Source of the DNA: Torymus aiolomorphi
Lineage: Eukaryota; Arthropoda; Insecta; Hymenoptera; Torymidae
Direction: 5' to 3'
Assembly: GCA_036365515.1 (NCBI GenBank)
Contig: CM070877.1
Location: 9,395,101 to 9,459,100, forward strand
DNA length: 64,000 bases
A program made the position numbers and the translations under genes. Each line of letters starts with the position of its first letter. Position 1 is the first letter of the stretch. The notes under the pieces were generated by a model that ran no database searches, was not told where the DNA came from, and worked only from the letters and a program-made list of their open reading frames with translations. This document shows positions 37,719 to 51,200 of this stretch, piece after piece.

Positions 37719-39254
37719 GCTATTAAGATCGAGAACTCAAGCGCTGGGTACTCGCTGCTCACGCTCGTCGTCTTGAATGAGCGAGAGGCGAGAAAGCCAC
37801 TAATTTCTTTTTGCCACCTGCCGCTTTCCCGCTCGCGCGCAAGCGCAAACCGTCGGAGCCGATTCCAAATTGCACGCCGATTTTGCCACCGAGAAGAGAG
37901 AGACCGAGACAATCTCGTCTAGCATTTCGTAAGCGTGATTATGCGGTAGAGAAGGAGGAGGAGGAGGAGCGCCGTCTTCCTCTGACTTTTCATTCATTCG
38001 AGCACGTAATAAAATTAATGACTTGCCAAAGTATCGGGACACACAGAGCGGCGCGCGAGCGGGTAATTAATTAAAATATTGATTAAAAGGATTAATTGAT
38101 TGGCTATGGGAGATGGTAAGTTGTGTACTAGCGATAACGGCTCGCTTTGAGAAAACTTTTTAAAAAGCCATAGTCCGACGCTAATTTTCTGCGATATTGC
38201 GCGTGAAAATGATTATGTCCACCGATTTTAGTGATATATGTGGCGAGTTAAACTTTTATTGAATCGAAAGTACTTGAGAGATGTAAAAGCCGCGATAGCG
38301 TCTATTATTAAGCATGTGACTGCAGCTGTTCATGATTGATGCGTCGTTTATATCAATTTATATTTAATAACATTAGAAGGAAACTTTCCTCGCGGTTAAA
38401 CTACTAATCGATCGTGTATTTATCTTTTCCAATTACAAATTATACTTACGGCAGGTCGTGTTTTCGAAAACTTTTGAGAACTCTAATTGAACGCTACTCC
38501 CTCGCACACAATGATGTTTTTAATGCAGAAGAATCATTCGAAGCCAAATAAGGTCTTCCCTTTTAAAGCATTTTAAAGAATACCGAAGCTTATAAATCTT
38601 AGGGATACAGCGGCGGCGCGTCCTTGTCAAGTATGGTAACGCTGAGTCACGGCATTTTTTATTAATTGACATTTAAAAAATGTCGCGCCACGTATACTGT
38701 ACACATACGCACATTCTCCATCAAACGTCCTCCGTCTCGTGATTTACAAAGCCTCGCCGGGCATAAACTAGCGGTCTCGTCAGGCCTGGCTCAAAATGAG
38801 TCGTAGCTTTACTTTAAAGCAGAGGAAGAAGACGAAGAAATCGCAGTAAAAGCCGCCGCGACGCTAATTGCCGCTCGCCGCGACGACGCTAGATCGATCG
38901 AAAGGAAAAGGAGTCTCCCTCTCTCTCCGGGGAATGAAAAGAGAGAAGAGAGAAGAAAGCTCGTATAATACGCTCGCGGAGAGATATATATCAGAATATT
39001 TTGAATGGACTTGGCCGATCGGGGCCCCCGATACGGCCTCTGCCGGCCAGGTAACGAGCGATAATGCGAGTCGGCGCGCTCGCGAGAGAGTCGGGGCGTC
39101 AATCAGCCGTCGTTCAATCAGCTCATACGGCCGTAGCCGCCGCCGCCTCGGGACGTGCATGCAGCCTTGGCGCGTGCATGAGCGTGTATTATGCCCGCGA
39201 GACGCTGAAAAATCAGGTGAAAAGCCCTAAGTGGCTCTCGTCGCCTTCTTCCTC

Positions 39255-39257
<3 letters not shown>

Positions 39258-39295
<38 letters not shown>
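39258..39295. repeat. (TC)19 microsatellite
   Basis: Nineteen TC units within a CpG-rich block. A GTA trinucleotide run follows at 39,677-39,694. Confidence 0.92.
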
Positions 39296-39298
<3 letters not shown>

Positions 39299-42200
39299 TT
39301 TTCCGCGCAATTTGCCACAGAGCGCACGCTCGCGCTCTCGCTTTTAATCGATAGAGACGCGCGCTCGCCACAATATTTTCGAGCCGCTAGTGTAGCGTAT
39401 GTATGTATGTATGTACAGCGAGCGCGCAGGCGCGCGAGCAGCGACGAAGGAGAAGGAGAAGGAGAGAGAAAGAGAGAGGGAGCGATGCGCGAGCGCGAGC
39501 GCGCGCGCGGCCCTGTGTGACTCGTGTAATTGGCTTCCAACTGGACTTCAAAGGACGCCGCTCCCCTTCATCGCGCCGCCATACGGCCGGCGCGCGAGAG
39601 CGAGCGAGAGGCCGCGCCAAGGCATCTGAAAATTATACGCGAGCAAGTGAGAGAGAGAAGGGAGACGACGTTGTATAGTAGTAGTAGTAGTAGTGGTGCG
39701 TTCGTATCTCTCTCTCGAGCGCCCGGCAACGAGATGGACAAGATCGGTTACCGGTGTTTCAACATCGTATCGCGCCTCCGCCGAGAGATAGCGTTCGATA
39801 CGACGCGCTGTCTCGTTTGGCCGATCGCGAGAGAGCGAGCCCCGATTCGTCATTAATCTCGCGTTTAAGCGCGACCGGCACAATCGTAGAGAGAGTGAGA
39901 GAGAGGAGATGAAGGTCTTTTTCGGGGCCTTAAGCCTTGGCTGAACTTTATTTATGGATAGAGCGGAGGCAATGGAGAGAGAGAGAGAGAGGGAGAGAGA
40001 GTGTGTGTGTGTGTGTATGCGTGAGACTTCTAATGAGATGCTTCTTCGTGCCGTATTACCGAAAACGTGATTAGGGATATTAACAGGCTTCCTAGGGGAA
40101 TTTCTTGGGTCGCGGTAAGACTGGTAGCCCCGTATCGATCAGCCGGCTTTTTTATACCATTGTCGCCTGGAAGTTTTTTCGGAGTCCGAGCGTTAATTCG
40201 ATCGCGAGGTTAGGGTAATATGAATTTATTGGATTGACGAGTGGGAAAAAGAGAAGGACGGAAGGAGAGAAAGAGAAGGGAATGGCAAGAGGTTCTGGTT
40301 CGATTGGTAATTTGCGATGTGTTTTGGACGACCACACAGGATTGGATCGCCTGGGAAATATTTGTGGAATTGATACTGCAAAATATTTATCTGCGTATAT
40401 ACGTTCTAGAGATCGTTAATATTGTAAATCTATGTTGAAGATGAAATGTAGACTGGTAAACAGTCATGGTAATTATTAATATGGTCTCAACATGAACTAT
40501 TTACCGACTGAGCAAATTATATTTTACGATTCCAGCTAAAAATTGTCAATTTCAGTGTAAGGTAGTTGGCCCAGTAGTCCATAATCTAACAAGAATTGTA
40601 AACTATTTGTGTATTTAGAGCTGGTATATTTCAAATTTAAAGAAATGTCTTCTTTGAGTTCGAAATTTTATATATTTATTTTACTAATCAAACGATAAAA
40701 TAAGACTGACATTTAAGTTATTTTATTTTAAAATGAATTAAAATGTAAGACATCATTATCTTTCAATTTAAAGTGATTGACTGTTAAAATCCTTACAAAT
40801 ACCTTTATTGTAATTTCATTAATTTAATTCAATTTTAGGGTTCAATAGTTATGATATTGATTCTGATCGTAATATATTTAGAATAAATGTCAGGAGAATA
40901 AATAACTCAATAATTAAGAAAAATTTAAATTAAAAAAGATGGAATGAAAGTACTGATTTTTACATCCCATTGAAAAATGACCAACTCACAAATTTCTGTT
41001 ATATTTAGAAATTTTTGAAAATTAGAAGGTAAGTATTTGTCGACAAGTTCATTACAGTTTTCCCTGCACGATATTATCCACCTATTAAGTATACAAAAAT
41101 TCAGTACCTCGCTCACAAACACAGCCGCTCTTTTGATAGTTCCGCAAACATTTGTCTTTTCCACACCACCTCAGCCCGTAAACTCCAGGTTGACGGAATT
41201 CCACAAACCCCGAACGTCTCCCTTCTCCCGCACCTTCATTAGGAAATGTATCATCGCGCGTCCTAACTCTCTCTTTGTGCTTGCGCGTTTCGCGCACTGA
41301 TTAGGCCCACGGTAATTGGGCCCCGGGAAAATAAGGCCCACTCCAGCGAAGATAAAACAAAAAAAGGACAGAGAGGGGCGCTTGGCGCCCCGTAGGAGAG
41401 AGCGCCTGACGCTCGTAACGAGGGCGATTTATCCAATCAGGATTCGGCGGGAGTTGCCAAACGCGACGATGACGAGGACGAGGACGACGGCGGCGGCGGC
41501 GACAGCGTCTCCTAACACCCGAGGACACGGGTCGTTTAGGCGGCTCCTTTCTTCGATCATTAAGAGGCTGCCGACGAGTGCCCCGAGGGCCTCCCTTGGT
41601 CTCCCTCCCTCTTTCTTTCTCTACAGCGCGGTTCGTTCGCCACGGTTCGCGGATCGGACGTTTTTGCGCACGGCTTCAGGTTGTTGGTTTGCAAATGCAA
41701 AAGGGCTTTGGGAAATGAAGATTACCCGTGCGAACGTTGCTTGGTAATGTGTTCAGTGGTTACGGTTCGGGGATATCGATTTGTTTCGAATGGAATTGAA
41801 ATGAAACAATGGGTTGATTAAGTTTTTTGTCAGGGAATTTAGGAAAAGGTCCATTTTGATTGTGTAAGTTGTGTTCTACAGCAGTGTCGTGATTCTGCGA
41901 TCGCGTGGAAAATAAATTAAATTAATAAAGTAAATTTATTTCGATTATAATTAAAATTTGATAATGGTTTAATTAAGCTTTAAATCAGGCATGTATAGGA
42001 AAATAAGAAAGTTCAGAGCTATAAAAGCTATACATCAGAGGCTTTTATATAAGAAAATCTCTTCATGAATCTAAAAAATCTTGTCGAGAATCCTGTTATA
42101 TCAAGAACGTTATTTTTATTTAATTTATTTTAGTCAATTTATTCGTCTTAATTTAGTTATAGTTAAAAATGTTAAATCGAAATATGTCAATACTCGATCA

Positions 42201-42748
42201 ACAGATTAACTAATTTTCTACAACATAATACGAATTCTGAAAATTGTTTTATTCAATAGTAACGCGAAGTCATTCTGATGCAGAACTGATATATTTTTAT
42301 TTAATTTGTGAAATAAATCAGAAAGTTTAATTTTGCTACATATTCTGTCATAATCACGTAAGTTTTTCTAAATTTATTTTCTAAATTTATTCATCCCATT
42401 TTAAAAGCAGAAGTATTTTCAGTCATGTATTTTAGATAAATTAAATAAGAAATTAATACTAATAAAATAAAAAAAAAAGTTATGAATTAAACAGTTTTTT
42501 ACGCTATTCTAGAGCCTTATGAATACATACCTTGAAGACCAAACATCATCGTGAGTAATATATTAGATATAATGCTCATATCTACTTTGATTCGCCCATA
42601 ATTTCTTGAACATGCAATAATAAAAATTGAATTAATATAGATGTAAAGCTATATTATTTTATTACTTAGTTGTACCTTATTTATGAATACAAAATTAAAT
42701 GACGTACGTAATATGAACAGCGAGAATGTTTCTAAAGTCATTACGGCT

Positions 42749-42768
42749 ATGCATGCATGCATGCATGC
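42749..42768. repeat. (ATGC)5 repeat
   Basis: Five units of ATGC, a self-complementary tetranucleotide able to fold back on itself, in otherwise AT-rich DNA. Confidence 0.9.
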
Positions 42769-43854
42769 GCAATTAACATTTGTTGTTTTAACAAAGCAGA
42801 TAATACTTTGCTGTTTTAATAACAAAGCTATGCCAATATCGCAGAGCAGAAAATTGCCAAGGCAATAGGAGATTATCAATTTCTATTCGCCACAAAAAAA
42901 GAAACGCTTTATTAGTCCTCTCCAACAGCAATTTTAGAACTCTATGAATACCATGTTTACCTTTGGGTTTTACATAACAACTAATTAAACAGTTTGCAAG
43001 AAAAAAGAATGTAACTTAGTAGTCAATAAGTAATTATTTACGCTTGACTAATTGTTTTTCTTTGTTCTTGAAAAACTATGTTTTCCTCGTAAAAAAATTT
43101 CAATCAACCATTCACGACTTCAAGACCAATAGAACTGCTAAAATACCTTATTCTTCGCATGATTCCAGATCACTGCAAAAAATTCGCTGCCGCTCACGGA
43201 TATCACTCAGTCTCGAACTTTTCTACTTCTTTTCTCCCTTCAAAAAAATAAAGAGATTAAACTATAACGACCGTACAAGAGTGAGGGAGAGAGGGACACT
43301 CTCGAAATCTCGGCTAAAGCCTCCCGAATCGCGAATAAACGATCCATTTTAAAATTCCTCCGTTCTTCTCGCTCACACTCATCGTAATTGATGAGAGTGA
43401 GACAGCCGCTCTCAGCTACACTACACCTGCGCAGCCGCTGCGCTCATCCATCATCAAAACGTCGGCGAGCGGGGCAATAAAAAGCGTAAAAAAGCGTATA
43501 TATATATCGTTTCTTCGACTATTTCGAGGCTGTCTTATAATTAACGCTAAAAAGGCCGCGCGCGCGAATTAGCGTCGGGCCCTCGCGCTTCCGAAATTCG
43601 TGCGCGTCGTCTGCAGCGGAAAAACCGCAGGTATGGGCGCGCGTTCGCGTATCGCGCTGTATACTAGTGTAGTATACTCAGCGTTAAGCGTAAGCCTCGA
43701 AAACGGTTAATTAAATCAAAGGCCGCCGACGCCGACACGTCGTAAAATCGGCCGCAGCCGCTGCTTTTTCGGCGGAGTGTAACGCGCGTATTATCCCGAA
43801 GGCAGCGAGCGATGACTGGCCGAAGCCGTAAAATAAAAAAGGTTTCACAGCCAA

Positions 43855-43891
43855 AGAGAGAGAGAGAGAGGAAAAGAGAGAGAGAGAGAGA
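43855..43891. repeat. (GA)n imperfect microsatellite
   Basis: Two GA runs separated by GGAAAA, 37 bp in total. Confidence 0.9.
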
Positions 43892-46800
43892 TAAGCAACA
43901 GTATAAAACCATAACTCGGTTTCTTTAAAGCGCAAGCAAGCGAGCGCTCTCGGCCATTTTCAACTAAGCAAATCCATTAAATCTTTTATTCCGACTTCGG
44001 ACTTACTAATTGCACTTCAAACAGCGGCTTTCGGCGCTGGAACACGAAAATCTCCTCTTTTTTCGAAACTGCCGCGGGTATACGTGTGTGTGTGCGCGTG
44101 TGTGTACACATCGACGGTGGTTGTGATGCGTAAGACGGGAGGAAATGGAAAAATTCTTGATATTTTTAGCGCTTACTTATACCGCGCGCGATGTGTGTGT
44201 GTATAGCAACAAATATTTGGTTTGGACAAATCGTGTGGGTACACGGATATACCGCTTTTTCGTTTAATTGCGTACTGGAAGTTAAACGAAAACATGAAGT
44301 GGGAAACCCCAAGTTGTTTTTTTATTTCACTTTATATTGAAAATAAAAATAAAAATCTTTCTCGATGGAATACTTCGCCAAATTATCAATTTGTTGTGTT
44401 TGATTGCGGAAACATACATTTTGTTCCTTGAGATTATAATTCTATACTGTATGAAAACTACCAAAACGTATACTTGAATTATATAAAATGAAATTATCTA
44501 TAAATTATTTTGCAAACTGTACATTTTAAATCTGTCTGTTATCTTATTTACTGCACAACTATTGTAAAAATAGTAAAATATCCATAAAAAACTTATTAAA
44601 AACTCGGTTAACTCAACAACATGGAAGCTTTACATAAAAGAGCTTGTTTTCTTCAAAACAACTGGTCAAGGAGCGCGGGAGCGCTCCGAAGGCAAGTATA
44701 GAAGAAGCCTGAAGGAGCGAGACCGCGTTCTTATCATTCATTGTATAATATACACTAATTAAGTTTCATATAAAACATTTTCATATATAAAAATAATCCT
44801 TCCTACTCTAACCGGAAAAACCAATTCCCTTATAATAAATAAAATTCCACAACCGATAGCCACAAGAAAATCTAACGAGATTTCAGAAAAGAAGCATAGG
44901 TACGTCTAAATAAAAATATCCTCAAATTGCTACAATCCATAACCGCTTTAACGAAAAATTACAAACCGACGCTAATCACAGGCCCCTATTTTTCAACATC
45001 TAAACTTATCTAACTACATAATCCAGTCGGAGCAGCCGGGGGCGGCGGCGCGCACCACAACACGCAAGAGCGCCATAAAACAGTGTTAATCGCACGCGTC
45101 AAATACCGACTCTCCCATGCATATACATATACATGAATGCATATACACAGGCCGCTTCGCCTCTCTCGCAAGGACTTTCCTCCGCACACTCGTATACACG
45201 CACGCACGCACCGCGTTTCCCTCGTCGATCGCTTCGCTCCTTTTCCAGCGCCTGAGAGAGCAGGTCGGCAAATGAGCTAGTAAAAAGTTTAATGAATTAA
45301 TGAAAGACTCTCAGGCCTTTACTACTACTACCCACTAGTGTGTAGTGTATAGCGAGCCACTCGACTCTCACGCGCGGGGCGGGCAGTTTTGAAAAATGAT
45401 TGATGGAATATCGCCGGACGGTTGTACCGCCGCCGCCACCGCTTCGGTCTGCCCAATTAATGACGCTGCTGCACTTGTGTAGTGCTGCTGCTGGTTGTAG
45501 AAAAAGGGCTGGCTCGAGTGAGTGTGTATATATATGTACGTGTGTCCTTCTGCGCCACGCTTAGCGGCGCGTATCGACGTCGACAGCCGCGTTGACACAC
45601 AACGGCGTCTTCTTCTAATGGAAGACGACGACGACTTTTCGCCAGCTTGTGTGTATATATGTTCGTGTGTGTACGGTTCCCGTTCCGCGACTACACCAGC
45701 AGCGTTGAAAAATATATACGCGTGCGCGCGCGCGCGCGCGGTCACGTGATTCGTCGTCGTTTTAGCGGCACGGTTGCGGCTAGTCATATCCGGTGGTAAT
45801 TAATATCGATAACGGTCGGTTCTGCGATAGAGACTCGAATTAACTCATCCATCATGTCATATGGAATACAAATACTAATCAGCGGAGGAAATTGCAGTTT
45901 TGCAATATAGGTTATTGACGTGGTTATGGTTTTTTGAGTGCGAAGATTGAAAACTTATGATATTGCGAGATTTTTGTTAATATTTTTGTTACATTATAAT
46001 GTATAGGTTGGTCGTGGTTAAATTGACTTACTACATGCTGTAAGATATTTTTATATTCTCGTAAAAGCGAAAATAATTTTGAACGCCAAAACAAATTTTC
46101 TCATCGTCTGAATCAAGCACTTATAAAAATTCGTATAAAAAATGTACACCATCAAAATTTATGAATAACACATGAGGGATAAAGCTTCTCTTTATAGTAA
46201 GTGAAAGTATTGTTCATCGTGGTAACAGCATAAAAGTGATTAGATTCAAACTTATTTTATGAGTATTAAATCATGGGTGTAAATTCAAAATTATGGCCCA
46301 TTGGCTATGGGAAACCATTTTTCGGACGTACTAAAACCGACAATTTTCGTGTGAAATAGTAAAACTTGTAAAATGTTAATAAGACTCATTTTAATGGTAG
46401 CAACTAAACGATTATTGCTGTGTAATTTCACGTTTTTCTTATACAACTTCCAATCTTGCAATACTTTATCGCATCCGTCAAAGAAAATAATATTCTGTGA
46501 ATATGCTTTTACGAAGCCCACAAACAATATTGTCTCTGGTCATCATTTCAAATTTTTTATTTCAATAGGACTATTATTCGTATAGACGAAGTATAGACAT
46601 ATTTAAAAATGTTGCATGTCAGCCTATTAAAAAAGTAGTAAAAAGTTATACAAGCCAAGTTATAAGAGAAATGTTAATAATAGTTCTTGGTAAATATAGT
46701 ACGTTTACGAAGTATAAACGAAGGATTATGGGATACTTATAATATCTCGTTATACGAATACAATTAAATAATCTTATATCATTACTATTTTAATGTTATC

Positions 46801-46932
46801 AAGGAATATTAAGTTGTTTAACGAGCTAATTAATTTTTTTTAATACTCCAATAACTTATTAAATAGGTATATCTATTTTCCTATAGGAAAATTCTCGTTT
46901 CTGACGATATGTGACGATGTCGGACGAATATG

Positions 46933-47037
46933 ATCCAGGGGTGTGATTCTGTAACGATAAAGAAGTGATAAATTCATTTATCACAAGTTCTTATGACGAT
47001 AAACGAAATTTATCAAAACAGAATCGGGTCCCAGGTG
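46933..47037. mobile_element. Short MITE-like inverted repeat
   Basis: CCAGGGGTGTGATTCTGT on the left pairs imperfectly with ACAGAATCGGGTCCCAGG on the right. The interior contains a 20-bp palindrome (GTGATAAATTCATTTATCAC) and repeated CGATAA. It is about 105 bp with no coding capacity. The family is not recognised. Confidence 0.45.
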
Positions 47038-47048
47038 TAAAATATTAG

Positions 47049-47319
47049 TTTACTAACAAAATCTAAACGCGCTGCGCGTGTACTATTTTGTTTTTTAGGT
47101 TATGAATATATAATTTTTCATTATGATTTCATTTTAATTGGTTTAAATAATAGGATAATCAGATCATTTTTCAAAGCATGACAAAATTAATCTTTTTATT
47201 CTAATTTGATTTAATTATTTAGTTTTAAATAGTTAAGAATAAAAATTCAATTTAAAAAATTAAAATGTAGCGGAAGTAGCGGATTTTCGCGGCTATTCCT
47301 TACAGACCAATCAAAATCA
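47049..47319 (+). repeat. 270-bp direct repeat, copy 1
   Basis: The block from the ACGCGCTGCGCGTGTA motif to GACCAATCAAAATC recurs at 47,955-48,232 in the same orientation, with roughly 90% identity and a few small indels. The two copies are 906 bp apart start to start. They may be terminal direct repeats of a small element, or two insertions of one repeat family. Confidence 0.75.
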
Positions 47320-47397
47320 CTCTTTAAGTGCTTCACAACATCCGGCCATCGTTTTTTTAAGAGAGGATCGAACGTTTCGCATCCAATATTTTAAATG

Positions 47398-47599
47398 TAC
47401 TCTCTATAAATATGCATAAGTGAAAAGTCGCTCACTAGGACGAATAAGTGAAAAAATCTACTAATATAACTTCAGTGAATATTCACTTATTGCAGGAGTG
47501 GGATAAAATTTTGACTGCATAAGTGTAAATATTCATTAAAAAATTTTCTACTTATTGGCACCGGTGAGCAACTTTTCACTTATTCATTTTTAGAGAGTA
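47398..47599. mobile_element. mariner-type MITE
   Basis: A 202-bp segment bounded by TA and by inverted ends CTCTCTATAAAT (left) and ATTTTTAGAGAG (right). The inverted homology extends inward through AAGTGAAAAGTCGCTCAC and its partner GTGAGCAACTTTTCACTT. The TA at each edge fits the target duplication of Tc1/mariner elements. It has no transposase. Confidence 0.6.
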
Positions 47600-47954
47600 T
47601 AGACTTCACAAAATTATATTGCAATTTAGTATAGTAACAAGAATCATAATGTAAGAAAAGTGATAAATTCTTTTGGCTGCTGAATAGGTATGATTGAATA
47701 TGGAATAATGCCCTTTTTGAACAGTACCACACACTCCTCCATTGGTGTTTAGTATCAACCGTGCATTACACATGGGCATATGCTCAGTGTTAATGTTAAC
47801 TAAAATAAATATTATTTTACTCTAAATTATGCCCAGGTGAATTTATATTTAAACTATAATTACTATGTATATCAAATAAATATTGTAAATAATATAATTT
47901 TATTAATTTTCAATTTTTCGTTATAAGAATATTAAAAAACATTGTAATATATAA

Positions 47955-48232
47955 TTAACTAGTAAAATCCAAAACGCGCTGCGCGTGTATTATTTTGTTT
48001 TTTAGGTTATGAATATATAATTTTTCATTATGATTTCATTTTAATTGTTTAAATGATAGGATAATCAGATCATTTTTCAAAGCATGACAAAATTAATCTT
48101 TTTATTCTAATTTGATTTAATTATTTAGTTTTAATTAGTTTCAAATATAGTTAAGAATAAAAATTCAATTTCAAAAATTCAAATGTAGCGGAAGCGAATT
48201 TTCGCGCCTATTCCTCACAGACTAATCAAAAT
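47955..48232 (+). repeat. 270-bp direct repeat, copy 2
   Basis: Second copy of 47,049-47,319. It differs by an extra AGTTTCAAAT segment and several substitutions, so the copies have diverged for some time. The MITE at 47,398-47,599 lies between the copies. Confidence 0.75.
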
Positions 48233-51200
48233 CTTTGGGATTATTGAAATTCAAAATTCCATGGAATCTTTAGGTTGTCAGTAAGAATTAGAGAACAGCA
48301 AAAAATATTACCATTATAATTGACTCAACATATTTTAATCAATTGTGAATGACTTGCCAAGGATTATCTTCTTTTTTAGACATTAATTTTCGTCCACAGA
48401 ATCAAGTTACAGCCGGAATTGATGGACAGTTCTTCTCTATATAGAAGAATAATCATAAAATTTCTTACTAATTTCTCGAAAGTATATTTTAAATTTTTAT
48501 TTTTACTTTTTAAGTGGTTAAAAATTTTACCACCGTCATTCAAAAACGTAGGATTCCAAGTAAATTTACACAATAAAGATACATTTTTTACGAATGATTC
48601 AATTCACGCTCACATTGAAAACCACAACTATTTCACTCAACCTAATCCGATACTGGCTAAAATTAATTTTTTTGCTTTGCCCCCACTGATTGACGTGTCT
48701 TTACCTCAACTTCTGCTAGTCAGCAAAACGACACGGCGATTCTCACCGCCATAGCCGAATCGGGGGGGATTAATCAATTAGCGATCCTTCGAGAGAGTGA
48801 GAGCGCCTCAAAAATCGCCGCCGCCGGCAAGAAGCCAAAGGTGCCGCGCGCCACCCGTGATGTGACGAAGCTAAACCCTTTGAGAGAGAGTGCGATGGCA
48901 GTAGGCAGGGTAGTATAGTCGAGCCAAAAAGTCAAAGCTCTCGATTACGCAAAAAAGGGGCGCGGCGCTGTCGGCAAACAAGAGTGGAACATTCGCGGAA
49001 TACGAAATATCGGAGGTTTGGACGGAAAAAGAGGGCAAGCGAGCGAGAGAAGAACGAGGAGGAGGCTGTGTTGCTGGTGTAGTACCGTTTTTTATTTCGA
49101 GAGTGAGATTTCACTTTGGTTAAAGTGAACTTCCGGTGTGTGACGAGGTGACCTTTCAGTTGTATAATCTTTTGTTGTTGGTGAGTATCTTATTACTGTA
49201 ATGGCTTAAACGAGCGTAAGTTTTAGGATATAAAGTAACGTTAATTTCACATTATCTTAATGTTACTGAAACAATATGCTGTTCGAAATAGAAACATAAA
49301 TCTCGTAAATTTTCTCAAAAAAACCTCATTGCAAAAAATACCTCAATTTTCCTACAACTTCGAGAATTAAATCAAAGAGAAAAAACGTGTCATTCCGGTC
49401 ATTCGTTATAATAAATTCATGAAAACAGAATTTGTCAACATAACCTCGTTCGGAACGACACATGCACGCACGCACCTTATCTCCCATTATCTTACCTTAC
49501 TTTTTCCTAGCCGTTATTTTATCATGTCTTATTCACAAACTATCTAATATTACCTACGAAAAAAAGGCTGCCTACTTACCTCGCCGCACATTTCCGTCGT
49601 CGCCGTCGTCTCTTCCCAAAACAACACTCTTCTTCCACGCACGCATTCTCTCTCTCTCTCTCTCTCTCCTTCTAAGTACGCTCAACTACTTACATACATG
49701 CATACATGCATACATACACTCGCGACACATTGCACGCAAGTAAATTTCAATCATCCCCGCGAGCACGCACATTACACGCGCTGCGCATAAGCCGGTTTCT
49801 CACATACACCTCTCTCTCTCTCTCTCTCTTTCGCTCTGTCCCGGCGTCGCGCGATTGGCCGAGGGGCGTTCAAAGCCTCGCCGCCATGACTGGCGCAAAG
49901 CCGCCGCCGCTGCCGCCGCCGTCGTCGTCTCTCTTTTGTTTGTGAAACAATGGAGAGCGCGATAGCTATAGTGCTATACGCGCTGTGTGATGCAGTCCTC
50001 ACTTAGCGTGCCACTCGAATGACAAAGTCCAGGCGGCGCGAGAGGCATAAGTACAAGAAGAGGTGCGCGCTCGAGAAAGAGAGAGAAGGTACGTAAGGTA
50101 GGAGGAGAATGTGTTTAATCTATTAGGCGAAATTAGTGGGGCCACACGTGCCCACGCGCGAGCGAGCGATCGGCTCGGTCGATAAGCCCGCGCTTTCCCG
50201 ATGATGGCGTTCCCGCCCTTTTTCTCTCGCCCAGGTGAGTGTCTGTATTAGGCCCTTATATAGGCTTTTTTCACGGTCAGAGGAGTGTAGAGAAAGAGCC
50301 GCTTTAATGAAATAATTAGTGTGCGCGCTAATAGCGTTAAAGGAACCTAACCTCCCTGCTCCCCTAATCCACTCGAGATTAGCCCGTGGTGTCAATCTTT
50401 CACACTCGGCCGGGTTTTGTGTTCCCGGAAAAGAAAAGCAAGAACCGCGATGCAGCTGTTGTCGTACTGTCGACTGCGACTTCCCTATTGTCTAGCCGAG
50501 ATTTTACATAATATTCTGCATGCAGATATCGCGTGTGCATACTTGCAATTCTTGCGCTAATTGTCAAATCAGCCGGTGTTTGTTCTTTCCCATTCTTTTC
50601 TTTCGCGGCGCGGGGTACAAAGAATAGAGAGGCTAAGTCGTCCGCCGCCGTCGCTCGCCACCGTGTGACGATGCAAATTCGCGATAGTAGTGCAGAGCGC
50701 GCGCGGACGGCTAATCACTTTACGTTTAAGTAACGACGGCGAAGAGTCATCATTTTTATCGATGGGCTGTGTCATCCACCGTGGTTTGCCCTCGGAAAAA
50801 GTAGGTTAGGAAAACAAACAATTGGGTTTTGTCGTTTTGTGTTCTGTTCGAGGCGGTTGGTATTAATTTTGCAGTTTCTCAAATGGATTTTTTAAACAAT
50901 GGAAGATGGTGGCGCGTCTTTTATGTAATTTTTGCAATCGTGCATTCGATATAGAAAAACAAAGTTTCTATCATCGTTACTAGCTTTGTACTGCACTGTG
51001 AATAGCATTGTATAAAAATTTTTTGCAAATATTTTTCAACAAAATATCTCTGACGTTAGGATAACTGAAATTATTTAGTAAAATAATTACACATATTTTC
51101 TCCATTGAATAATCAGTTGGAATTTTCTTTTTTGTAATTATCAATAATTAGAGTACATTAGCATATCCTGAGCAGTACATTTTTTTAAACAAAGATTTCA

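Larger units (their letters stand above)
35000..46900. other. Non-coding intergenic stretch
   Basis: No gene is supported on either strand. CpG- and GA-rich blocks (35.8-39.9, 41.2-41.7, 43.3-44.2 and 45.0-45.8 kb) alternate with very AT-rich DNA (40.4-41.1, 41.8-43.1 and 45.9-46.9 kb). Frames over 100 codons here are all in GA, CG or CA repeats. The alternation may mark regulatory blocks between the two homeobox genes, but no specific enhancer can be named. Confidence 0.6.

Noticed and set aside
39118..39883. Several overlapping 76-140 codon frames on both strands
   Set aside because: All come from a CpG/GA-rich block with (TC)19 and low-complexity arginine/alanine-rich translations.
47366..47390. 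GAAACGTT on the - strand, resembling a Penelope hammerhead end
   Set aside because: No C-U-G-A-N-G-A core or stem II precedes it.
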